Below are positions 6,603 to 13,138 of a stretch of DNA of 13,138 bases, piece by piece (within the stretch, counting starts at the first letter, position 1; every line of letters begins with the position of its first letter). Source of the stretch: Virgibacillus_R byunsanensis (lineage in GTDB: Bacteria > Bacillota > Bacilli > Bacillales > Amphibacillaceae). The notes below the pieces were generated by a model, which saw nothing but the letters and a program-made list of their open reading frames with translations, had not been told where the DNA came from and did no database searches. The stretch spans positions 1 to 13,138 of the forward strand of contig NZ_JBHTKJ010000057.1 in NCBI RefSeq assembly GCF_042675965.1, read 5' to 3'. The position numbers and the translations under genes are program-made.

Positions 6603-7606
6603 AGAAAAAAATTAGCTTGTTTGTAGTTATATTTTTATTAACAATTTTAGCGGCTTGTGGTGGTAACGATGAAAATGCAAATGAAGAAAATGATGTAAAT
6701 GAAGAAAATGATACAAATGAAGAACGATCGGTTACGATAGAAGATGCCAGAGGTGAACAAACAATTGAAGGTACACCAGAAAATATTGTGGTATTAGAGT
6801 GGTCATATGCTGAAAATTTACTTGCACTTGGTATTCAGCCCGCAGGTGTAGCTGATTTAGATGGGTTTCATCAATGGGTAAATATCGATGAGGAATTTGA
6901 TGAAAGTGTAGCAGATGTTGGGACACGACAGGAACCTAATTTAGAAGCAATTTCACGCTTAAATCCAGACTTAATTATTGCGGTGGATTTCAGACATGAG
7001 CAATATATGGATAGTTTGGAAGATATCGCACAAGTCGTGACTTTTTCTCCATATGGGGAAGACGCTATACAGGATCATTATCAAAATATGGTCAACGAAT
7101 TGAATACAGTAGCAAAAATTGTTGATAAAGAAAATGAAGCAGAGCAATCGTTGTCTGATTTAGATGCTTTCATGGAAGAACAAAAACAGCGAGTAACTGA
7201 TGCAGGACTTGAAGGCGGTACGTATATTGCCACACAGGCGTTTACTGCGCAAAATACTCCAACACTACGATTATTTACTGAGAACTCGATTGTTGCTCAG
7301 GTCATGAGTAACCTAGGCTTTGATAATGCATATGAATCTGATAAAGTTGAAACATACGGCTATAGTGAAGTAACGGTTGAAGCTTTACAGAACTTCCAAG
7401 AAGAAAATCTTCAATTCTTGTACATTGTACAAGAGGAAGACAATATTTTTGAAGACCAGCTTAAAGGAAATCCTGTTTGGGAGAATCTAAGTTTCGTTCA
7501 GGATGGAAACACACACCAATTACCAGGTGACACGTGGACATTTGGTGGAGTGCTCTCAGCAGAAGTACTAACTGAACAATTAGTTGATGCTATGATAAAA
7601 GAGTGA
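6599..7606 (+). CDS. Iron-siderophore ABC transporter substrate-binding lipoprotein, FhuD-like
   Basis: A 335-residue surface lipoprotein that captures a ferric siderophore and hands it to the permease. A signal sequence runs to the lipobox LAAC with the lipidated C20. An acidic, asparagine-rich linker follows (about 21-43), built on a repeated NEEND unit. Then comes the PF01497 two-lobed binding fold: the pattern NIVVLEWSYAENLLALGIQP, GVADLDGFHQWV and SVADVGTRQEPNLEAI closely follows E. coli FhuD (IVALEW..ELLLALGI.P.GVAD..Y..WV, DVG.R.EPNLE). This points to a hydroxamate-type ligand, although Gram-positive relatives also bind citrate or catecholate complexes, so the ligand is not settled. 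GAGGAG (6585-6590) precedes ATG 6599; an in-frame GTG at 6575 lacks a ribosome site. The permease starts five bases after the stop. Confidence 0.9.
   Translation: MKKKISLFVVIFLLTILAACGGNDENANEENDVNEENDTNEERSVTIEDARGEQTIEGTPENIVVLEWSYAENLLALGIQPAGVADLDGFHQWVNIDEEFDESVADVGTRQEPNLEAISRLNPDLIIAVDFRHEQYMDSLEDIAQVVTFSPYGEDAIQDHYQNMVNELNTVAKIVDKENEAEQSLSDLDAFMEEQKQRVTDAGLEGGTYIATQAFTAQNTPTLRLFTENSIVAQVMSNLGFDNAYESDKVETYGYSEVTVEALQNFQEENLQFLYIVQEEDNIFEDQLKGNPVWENLSFVQDGNTHQLPGDTWTFGGVLSAEVLTEQLVDAMIKE
6679..6724 (+). repeat. 18-bp in-frame tandem repeat in the lipoprotein linker
   Basis: AAATGAAGAAAATGATGT (6679-6696) is repeated almost exactly at 6697-6714 and partly at 6715-6724. It encodes the NEEND-type hexapeptides of the linker between the lipid anchor and the binding domain. 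The repeat length is a multiple of three, so copy changes would lengthen or shorten the tether without breaking the frame. Confidence 0.8.
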
Positions 7607-7611
7607 TTTAG

Positions 7612-9636
7612 ATGAGTTCAACCTTTAAAAAAATGATGGTTGCGGTTCTTACCTTTGGAGGTGGAACCGCCCTTTTATGTACGTTAACCTTTATACATAT
7701 TAATCAAGGAAGTGTACTGATACCTGCTGAATCTGTTATCGATGCTATTTTTTCACCTCAGGATACGTTAGAACACCATACAGTTAGGATATTACGTTTG
7801 CCAAGAGCAATGATGGGGATCATTGCTGGTGGTGCATTAGCGGTAGCTGGTGTTGTACTACAAACGGTCACGAAAAACCCATTGGCTTCGGCAAGTACGT
7901 TGGGTATACATTCTGGGACTTATTTTGCTGTGGTGTTAAGTACGGTACTATTTCCGGCTGCATTATTTGGAAACGGTATTATGGTTGCTTTTTTAGGCGG
8001 TATATTGACGTTTTTAATCGTATTTGTTTTATCTGGTGGTAATAAGGCTACACCAGTTCGAATGGTATTGGCGGGGATGATCGTAACGTTTTTGTTTTCC
8101 TCACTAACAAGTGTTCTACAGATTTTCTATGAAAATGAAACAGCAGGATTATTTCTGTGGGGTTCTGGAACTCTCGTACAAAATGATTGGAGCGGAGTTC
8201 AATTTTCTTTGCCGATTATTGGAGTAGGGATGGTACTGGTTTTAGCAATGACTTTAAAACTGGACACACTAACGCTTGGTGATGATGTGGCAACATCCCT
8301 AGGGCAAAATGTAAATGTCGTAAAATTCATATCAATTGTTGCTGCAGTATTATTAACATCTGTTACCGTTAGTGTTGTTGGGCCAATCGGATTTGTAGGC
8401 TTGGTTGCTCCACACATCATTAAACTGATTGGTTATCGTAAACATATCCCACTAGTAATCGCCTCGTTTATTTGGGGTGGAAATGTATTACTATTGGCTG
8501 ATATAGTAGCAAGAATTATTGATCCTTCTTTTTCGGAGCTTCCTGTAGGTGCAATTACAGCGTTAATTGGAGCCCCGTGGTTAATTTATTTAGTCCTGCG
8601 TATGAAAAAATCAAAATATGGTGAGGAAAACACCTCGGTTATAGCAGGGAAAACAACTATGGGCTTGTCATTGAAAGTAGTTGTACCTATACTTGTAGCT
8701 GCGATTTTGATTACGCTATGTATTAGTTTGGCATCGGGCAATTATGGGTTTGAACCAGTTGTAACGTTTCAAGCATTTTTTGGTGATACAAATGATTTCA
8801 TGAAGAATCTAATCTTAGATCTTCGTTTACCTCGTGCATTAGTTGCCTTATTAAGTGGTATGATTTTGGCTGTGAGCGGTCTGATATTTCAAGGTGTATT
8901 GAGAAATCCGTTAGCAGATCCTTCTGTGATTGGGATTACGTCTGGTGCTGGGGTTGGTGCACTTCTCACGATGTATGTCTTTGGTGTTTCAGCAGTTTGG
9001 ATTCCAATTGGAGCTATGATTGGTTCGTTTGTATTTTTCATATTTGTAATGTTCCTAGCTATCCGTGCATCATTTCAACCAGCTATATTAGCACTCCTTG
9101 GAATTGGTGTATCTGCATTTGGATCAGCGATTATTCAAATATTGGTCGTACAGGCAGACATGGGTGTTGCGTCTGCATTAACATGGCTTTCGGGGACGAC
9201 ATACGCAAAAGGCTGGACTGAGTTACTACATTATTTAATATGGCCAGCATTGATTTTATTCCCAATTCTATTAGTTAGGGTTCGGGTACTTGATACGCTA
9301 TCCTTAGGTGATGATACGGCAACAGGGTTAGGATTAAATGTCATGTCGACACGATTCCAGCTCGCAATGTTTGCGACATTACTTGCTGCATTTAGCGTGG
9401 CCGCTGTTGGTGCAATAGGCTTTGTTGGATTAATAGCACCTCATTTTGCCAGGTTGCTTGTTGGCCCGTCAAATCAGCGATTATTACCCGTTACATTGTT
9501 AATAGGTGGCTTATTGTTAGTAGTTGCTGATGTGTTCAGTAGAACCTTGTTAGCACCCAATGAGATTCCATCAGGTATCCTAGTAGCGATTATTGGTGCT
9601 CCATACTTCTTGTGGTTAATGAAGCAGCGGGGATAG
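7612..9636 (+). CDS. Iron-siderophore ABC transporter permease, two fused FecCD domains (FhuB type)
   Basis: A 674-residue integral membrane protein that contains both halves of the importer channel in one chain, as in E. coli FhuB (660 residues). Most Bacillus siderophore systems instead use two separate permeases of about 330 residues. The internal duplication is clear: LPRAMMGIIAGGALAVAGVV near residue 63 mirrors LPRALVALLSGMILAVSGLI near 405; LTLGDDVATSLGQNV near 220 mirrors LSLGDDTATGLGLNV near 563; GPIGFVGLVAPH near 257 mirrors GAIGFVGLIAPH near 600. The last pair contains the cytoplasmic loops that dock the ATPase. About 18-20 membrane helices are expected. ATG 7612 lies five bases after the binding-protein stop with only a weak GAG site, suggesting translational coupling. 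No ATPase gene follows; a terminator does. A shared FhuC/YusV-type ATPase encoded elsewhere must power it. Confidence 0.93.
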   Translation: MSSTFKKMMVAVLTFGGGTALLCTLTFIHINQGSVLIPAESVIDAIFSPQDTLEHHTVRILRLPRAMMGIIAGGALAVAGVVLQTVTKNPLASASTLGIHSGTYFAVVLSTVLFPAALFGNGIMVAFLGGILTFLIVFVLSGGNKATPVRMVLAGMIVTFLFSSLTSVLQIFYENETAGLFLWGSGTLVQNDWSGVQFSLPIIGVGMVLVLAMTLKLDTLTLGDDVATSLGQNVNVVKFISIVAAVLLTSVTVSVVGPIGFVGLVAPHIIKLIGYRKHIPLVIASFIWGGNVLLLADIVARIIDPSFSELPVGAITALIGAPWLIYLVLRMKKSKYGEENTSVIAGKTTMGLSLKVVVPILVAAILITLCISLASGNYGFEPVVTFQAFFGDTNDFMKNLILDLRLPRALVALLSGMILAVSGLIFQGVLRNPLADPSVIGITSGAGVGALLTMYVFGVSAVWIPIGAMIGSFVFFIFVMFLAIRASFQPAILALLGIGVSAFGSAIIQILVVQADMGVASALTWLSGTTYAKGWTELLHYLIWPALILFPILLVRVRVLDTLSLGDDTATGLGLNVMSTRFQLAMFATLLAAFSVAAVGAIGFVGLIAPHFARLLVGPSNQRLLPVTLLIGGLLLVVADVFSRTLLAPNEIPSGILVAIIGAPYFLWLMKQRG

Positions 9637-9645
9637 CTACATGAC

Positions 9646-9690
9646 AAAGCTCCTGAAGAGAGAAATATATTCTCATCAGGAGCTTTATTT
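9646..9690 (+). terminator. Intrinsic terminator of the iron-uptake operon
   Basis: A perfect 11-bp stem, AAAGCTCCTGA (9646-9656) with TCAGGAGCTTT (9676-9686), with some further pairing inside the loop, and a TTTATTT tail. The right arm runs into the stop codon (9685-9687) of the opposing gene, so the structure may also end that transcript, although the minus side lacks a T run. Confidence 0.8.
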
Positions 9691-10245
9691 ATGGGGTTGG
9701 AGTTTAAGAAAGAGTTTTGTTGCCCAAAAAGCAATATACATAACTGCTACATCAATCAGGAATAAATAGGTTAAGTTCATGCCCTTATGTACTCTTAACA
9801 AGTCAACAGACAAAGAGAAATAACCAAATCCATAGGCAAAAATAGCTGAACCAATAAGTGCGTAGATATAGTAATTTCTGTCATTATTGGTGCAATACTG
9901 ATAGATAAGCATAAATACTATAGGTAGTAAAACTGCTGTTATGGTAACACCAACTGGTAGTAAATGGGTAAGACTATGAGGATAAACAAAATAGTTATTC
10001 ATGGATAGGATATTATCGATATTGGCCCAGATTACATGTATGGTGTAACCAAAGAAGGAGATTTCAAATATCCTTTTCTTATCTATTATTAGTAATAGGA
10101 TAATTAGAGGAATGATGACAGTTGCAACGTTGAACCAAAAATACCATGTATCAGGTCCGGAATAAAGGTTCCAATATTCGGATATAACGTTCCCAAGCTG
10201 TTCTTTTAGCTCGAATATTCTATGATAGAGTTCTTGTTCAGTCAT
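9685..10245 (-). CDS. CBO0543-family integral membrane protein
   Basis: A 186-residue membrane protein of the CBO0543 type, common in spore-forming Firmicutes and without an assigned function. The N-terminal 30 residues are amphipathic and soluble (MTEQELYHRIFELKEQL...YWNLYSGPDTW). They are followed by about five hydrophobic segments: near 35-54 (FNVATVIIPLIILLLIIDKK), 60-80, 94-116, 127-147 and 160-179. The Y/W-rich features ETW/DTW-x-FW, YPH and YQYCTNNDRNYYIYAL recall family members I know. ATG 10245 has AGGGAG eight bases upstream (10259-10254). It lies between the iron operon and the aconitase gene, on the same strand as the latter, but a hairpin separates them and it has its own candidate promoter. 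The neighbours give no hint of a role. Confidence 0.75.
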   Translation of the reverse strand: MTEQELYHRIFELKEQLGNVISEYWNLYSGPDTWYFWFNVATVIIPLIILLLIIDKKRIFEISFFGYTIHVIWANIDNILSMNNYFVYPHSLTHLLPVGVTITAVLLPIVFMLIYQYCTNNDRNYYIYALIGSAIFAYGFGYFSLSVDLLRVHKGMNLTYLFLIDVAVMYIAFWATKLFLKLQPHK

Positions 10246-10272
10246 ACACTTTTCTCCCTATTCCAATAAATT

Positions 10273-10301
10273 ATTTTCTTAGTGTAAGTCAGTGCGATCA
10301 A
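10273..10301 (-). promoter_or_regulatory. Candidate promoter of the CBO0543-family gene
   Basis: On the minus strand TTGATC (10301-10296) and GAAAAT (10278-10273) are 17 bp apart, each matching consensus at four of six positions. A 15-base palindrome, ATTTATT-C-AATAAAT (10302-10316), abuts the -35 and could be an operator or simply AT-rich sequence. Confidence 0.35.
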
Positions 10302-10324
10302 ATTTATTCAATAAATAGGAGATA

Positions 10325-10362
10325 CAGAGAAGAAGCTCGGTGATTTCCAAGCTTCTTCTCTG
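10325..10362 (-). terminator. Hairpin terminator after the aconitase gene
   Basis: CAGAGAAGAAGCT (10325-10337) pairs with AGCTTCTTCTCTG (10350-10362) over 13 perfect base pairs, starting a few bases after the aconitase stop (10368-10370, minus strand). The downstream minus-strand sequence is T-rich (TATCTCCTATTTATTG) but has no clean T run, so termination may be partial or the hairpin may act in 3'-end stability. Confidence 0.6.
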
Positions 10363-10367
10363 TGCTG

Positions 10368-12323
10368 CTATTCATTTTGCAATTGTCTAGATTTAATCCA
10401 GTTAATTAAGCCACCTTGTAACACAATGTCTCTTTGACGAGTCGAAAGATTATGTTCCAGTTGTATTTCTTCCTCTATTCCTTGTATTGTTCCGGTTAAT
10501 GAGTCGTTTTGTTGTAGTTGATTGCGTAAGTCTCTAAATGTAAGAACTTCACCTTTGTCCACTTTTTCATAATCATCTTCATCTGAAAATGTCAGAGGAA
10601 GTATACCGAAATTAACAAGATTCTGCCAATGAATTCGCGCATAATCTTTAACGATCACAACACGTAAACCTAAATAACGAGGTGCTAGGGCAGCATGTTC
10701 ACGACTTGAACCCTGACCATAATTAAATCCACCTACAATTGCATGCCCGCCCAACTGTTTACTATCAATACCTCGTTCAACGTAAGAAGAATCAACTGCT
10801 TCAAAAGTGAATTTACTAATTTCAGGCAGGTTACTTCTGAATGGAAGGACACGAGCACCACCAGCAAGTATTTCGTCGGTGGATAAATTGTCACCGACTT
10901 TAAGAAGTATTGGAACTTCCAATGTTTCCGGTAATTCGTCCATTTCCGGAATAGAAACAATGTTTGAACCTTTAATTAATTCTGTTTGTTTAGCTTCTTC
11001 TTTTGGAAGAGGTTTATCTAAAAGACCATCATCAATGTTTACATTGTTTAATTCATCGACTTTTGGATATGGGAAATCCATTGTTCTTGGATCTGTAATT
11101 TCTCCAGTTAATGCTGAGACAGCTGCAACTTCCGGACTACACAAAAAGACACTATCTTCTTTTGTACCAGATCTACCTGGGAAATTTCTAGGGGTTGTTC
11201 GTAAGCTATTCCGACCGGATGCTGGCGCTTGTCCCATGCCAATACATCCGTTGCAACCTGCTTGGTGTAGCCTAGCCCCAGCCTTTAATAAACTCGCAAT
11301 ATGAAATTCCTGCACAAGATTTGTTAACATTTGCCGTGATGTTGGATTTATATCAAATGAAATACTTGGGGCTATCGTGCGTCCGTTAACTATTTCGGCC
11401 GCAATTGCAAAATCTTCGTAGCCAGGATTTGCAGAAGAACCAATATAGGACTGGTAAATGGGGGTTCCAGCAATCTCTTTAACTGGAACGACATTACCGG
11501 GACTTGATGGTTTTGCAACTAAAGGTTCCAATTCAGAAAGGTTAATTTCCTCATAGAGGTCATATGTTGCATCCTCATCAGCAACTAGTTCCATCCAATC
11601 CTCTTCACGATGTTGTAAGGTTAGGAATTTCCTGATTTCAGCATCAGATGGAAAAACAGTGGTTGTCGCTCCAAGTTCAGCCCCCATATTAGCTATCACA
11701 TGACGCTCCATCGCAGTTAATTTTTTAACGCCAGGACCATAAAATTCAATAATCTTTCCTATACCACCTTTTACATCATAACGACGTAACAGCTCCAGGA
11801 TGACATCTTTAGCACTTACCCAATCAGGTAATTCACCTGTTAATTTTATGCCGAGAATTTGTGGCATTTTAATATATATTGGTTCACCTGTTATCGCCAT
11901 CGCAACATCAATTCCGCCAGCACCCATAGCAAGCATTCCCATACAGCCATTAGCACAAGTATGGCTATCTGAACCGAGAAGCGTCTGACCTGGTTTGGCC
12001 AATCGCTGCATATGAACAGGGTGACTCACACCATTTCCGGGCCGACTATAGTACAGCCCAAATCGCTTTGACGCACTTTCTAAAAATAAATGATCATCTG
12101 GATTCTTACTATCTACCTGTATTAAATTATGATCAACATATTGTGCGGAAGCTTCTGTTTTTGCATAATCCAAGCCCATAGCCTCAAGCTCGAGCATGAC
12201 CATGGTACCAGTAGCGTCCTGGGTTAAAGTTTGGTCAATTTTTAGACTGATTTCATTTCCAGGCTCCATAGAACCTGACACTAGGTGGTCTTCTATTAGT
12301 TTTTGTGCAACATTTAATCCCAT
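10368..12323 (-). CDS. Aconitate hydratase, short Aquifex-type form
   Basis: A cytoplasmic [4Fe-4S] hydro-lyase that interconverts citrate and isocitrate, or a close homologue acting on a similar acid. The 651 residues contain the large aconitase domains followed by a fused swivel domain (from about 465). Cluster ligands are C123 in SDSHTCANG and C357/C360 in GCNGCIGMG. The active-site GRSGTKEDSVFLCSPEVAA lies at about 383-401, and the catalytic serine/arginine loop GQGSSREHAALAPR at 536-549. The usual TCA enzyme of Bacillaceae (CitB, AcnA type) has about 900 residues, so this shorter form is a different branch, matching the putative aconitase family found in Aquifex and clostridia; it is probably a second aconitase here. 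LeuC/homoaconitase kinship makes another substrate possible. ATG 12323 has AAAGGAG (12337-12331) seven bases upstream. The gene appears monocistronic. Confidence 0.9.
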   Translation of the reverse strand: MGLNVAQKLIEDHLVSGSMEPGNEISLKIDQTLTQDATGTMVMLELEAMGLDYAKTEASAQYVDHNLIQVDSKNPDDHLFLESASKRFGLYYSRPGNGVSHPVHMQRLAKPGQTLLGSDSHTCANGCMGMLAMGAGGIDVAMAITGEPIYIKMPQILGIKLTGELPDWVSAKDVILELLRRYDVKGGIGKIIEFYGPGVKKLTAMERHVIANMGAELGATTTVFPSDAEIRKFLTLQHREEDWMELVADEDATYDLYEEINLSELEPLVAKPSSPGNVVPVKEIAGTPIYQSYIGSSANPGYEDFAIAAEIVNGRTIAPSISFDINPTSRQMLTNLVQEFHIASLLKAGARLHQAGCNGCIGMGQAPASGRNSLRTTPRNFPGRSGTKEDSVFLCSPEVAAVSALTGEITDPRTMDFPYPKVDELNNVNIDDGLLDKPLPKEEAKQTELIKGSNIVSIPEMDELPETLEVPILLKVGDNLSTDEILAGGARVLPFRSNLPEISKFTFEAVDSSYVERGIDSKQLGGHAIVGGFNYGQGSSREHAALAPRYLGLRVVIVKDYARIHWQNLVNFGILPLTFSDEDDYEKVDKGEVLTFRDLRNQLQQNDSLTGTIQGIEEEIQLEHNLSTRQRDIVLQGGLINWIKSRQLQNE

Positions 12324-12359
12324 AATATTACTCCTTTCGTTTAATACTCTCTTTAATCT

Positions 12360-12385
12360 TTACCTCGGATTTGCTTTGGTTAAAC
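12360..12385 (-). promoter_or_regulatory. Candidate SigB-type promoter of the aconitase gene
   Basis: On the minus strand GTTTAA (12385-12380) is followed after 14 bp by AGGTAA (12365-12360). The first matches the SigB -35 fully, and the second fits GGGWAW at five of six positions. The predicted start near 12352 leaves a leader of about 28 bases with the AAAGGAG site. No comparable SigA promoter is evident. General-stress control is a hypothesis. Confidence 0.35.
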
Positions 12386-12420
12386 AGAATTTTAGGTGAG
12401 GTGGGATTATCGCTCGATAG

Positions 12421-13062
12421 CGTTAGAAAATGATCAACAGAGGGTGAAACCGATCGAGAGAACTAAAAAATGATCAACAGAGGATGAAATCGATCGAGAG
12501 AGCTGAAAAATGATCAACAGAGGGTGAAACCGATCGGCAGAGCTGAAAAATGATCAACAGAGGGTGAAACCGATCGAGAGAGCTGAAAAATGATCAACAG
12601 AGGGTGAAACCGATCGAGAGAGCTGAAAAATGATCAACAGAGGGTGAAACCGATCGAGAGAGCTGGAAAATGATCAACAGAGGGTGAAACCGATCGGCAG
12701 AGCTGAAAAATGATCAACAGAGGATGAAACCGATCGGCAGAGCTGAAAAATGATCAACAGAGGATGAAACCGATCGAGAGAGCTGAAAAATGATCAACAG
12801 AGGGTGAAACCGATCGAGAGAGCTGAAAAATGATCAACAGAAGAAGAAATCGATCAAGGAATCCTCAAAATTGATCGAGCAACCTACTTATTCGATCAAG
12901 AGAACTGAAAAATGATCAACAGAGGATGAAACCGATCGAGAGAGCTGAAAATTGATCAAGAAGACCGCTATTCGATCAAGAGAGCTGAAAATTGATCAAG
13001 AAGACCGCTATTCGATCAAGAGAACTGAAAATTGATCAAGAAGATCGCTATTCGAGAAAGAG
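12421..13062. repeat. Tandem array of about sixteen 40-bp repeats with GATC every 20-21 bp
   Basis: Sixteen head-to-tail units of 40 bp, beginning AGCTGAAAAATGATCAACAG and continuing AGGGTGAAACCGATCGAGAG. Copies 2-10 (12461-12820) are nearly identical. Copies 11 and 12 are divergent. Copy 13 returns to the main type with a two-base shift in register. Copies 14-16 (12943-13062) are a second type with TTGATCAAGAAGACCGCTAT in the middle and CGATCAAGAG at the end. Each main unit has two palindromes, TGATCA and CGATCG, 20 bp apart, so the unit looks like a diverged duplication of a 20-mer. There are 32 GATC sites in 642 bp. A 40-base unit is not a multiple of three and stops are frequent, so it is not coding. 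No unique spacers occur, so it is not CRISPR. It fills the gap upstream of the aconitase promoter. Confidence 0.92.
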
Positions 13063-13080
13063 AACTGAAATTCGTTTAAC

Positions 13081-13138
13081 TTACAAATGCGTGGTCTAAC
13101 TCCACCGTCTTTAGACGGTATCAGCTTTTAGCCTTGCC
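13081..13138. mobile_element. Possible end of an IS200/IS605-type element running off the window
   Basis: Just after the repeat array, ACCGTCT (13104-13110) and AGACGGT (13113-13119) form a tight hairpin. A smaller one, GTGG...CCAC (13091-13094 with 13102-13105), overlaps its base. Short CGTCT-AGACG hairpins like this mark the ends of IS200/IS605 elements, where on the tnpB strand they also form the 3' end of the guide (omega) RNA. If so, tnpB would lie to the right on the minus strand. No part of a transposase can be confirmed in the 58 bases available, and a plain hairpin is an alternative. Confidence 0.35.

Noticed and set aside
8997..9221. Alternative plus-strand frame inside the permease gene
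   Set aside because: The Trp/Cys/Ile-rich product is typical of a shifted frame of a membrane protein; the permease frame is unbroken and conserved here.
10807..11304. Plus-strand reading frame opposite the aconitase gene
   Set aside because: It lies entirely within the conserved aconitase coding sequence on the other strand, has no ribosome site and no recognisable protein features.
12421..13062. CRISPR array
   Set aside because: The repeated unit is continuous 40-bp tandem sequence; the sequence between GATC palindromes is itself repeated, so there are no unique spacers, and no cas gene is present.

Overview
The window looks like a chromosomal segment of a low-GC Gram-positive bacterium of the family Bacillaceae. 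Evidence is the AT-rich coding sequence, strong AGGAGG-type ribosome sites, GTG and TTG starts, a Bacillus-style Fur box, and Firmicute families (VanW/YoaR, DCC, CBO0543, type II NADH dehydrogenase). A halotolerant genus such as Oceanobacillus or Virgibacillus would fit, but this is inference; no rRNA or other marker gene is present.

Layout, left half: the 3' tip of an unidentified gene (2-94); a short-chain dehydrogenase (178-909, +); an AlkA-type DNA glycosylase (957-1622, -) whose leader carries an intrinsic terminator; a type II NADH dehydrogenase (1809-3020, +) followed by a tiny membrane ORF that appears frameshifted and then a terminator; a secreted VanW-domain protein (3434-4297, +) meeting a DCC thiol-oxidoreductase-like protein (4300-4650, -) almost end to end; and a cytoplasmic TPR protein (4765-5889, +).

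The centre (5928-9686) is a compact iron-uptake operon. A near-consensus promoter (TTGACA, 17 bp, TATGAT) has a Fur box matching the classical 19-mer at 17 of 19 positions over its start site. It drives a nitroreductase-family flavoprotein, an FhuD-like substrate-binding lipoprotein (overlapping by ATGA) and a 674-residue FhuB-like permease made of two fused FecCD halves, ending in a strong terminator. No ATPase gene is present, so a shared ATPase encoded elsewhere is expected. The nitroreductase is placed where an intracellular ferric-siderophore reductase would be useful.

The right part holds, on the minus strand, a CBO0543-family membrane protein (9685-10245) and a 651-residue Aquifex-type aconitase (10368-12323) with a possible SigB-type promoter. 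Upstream of it lies about 640 bp of non-coding tandem repeat (about sixteen 40-bp units, 32 GATC sites spaced 20-21 bp apart). The last 60 bases contain hairpins that resemble the end of an IS200/IS605-type element continuing beyond the window.
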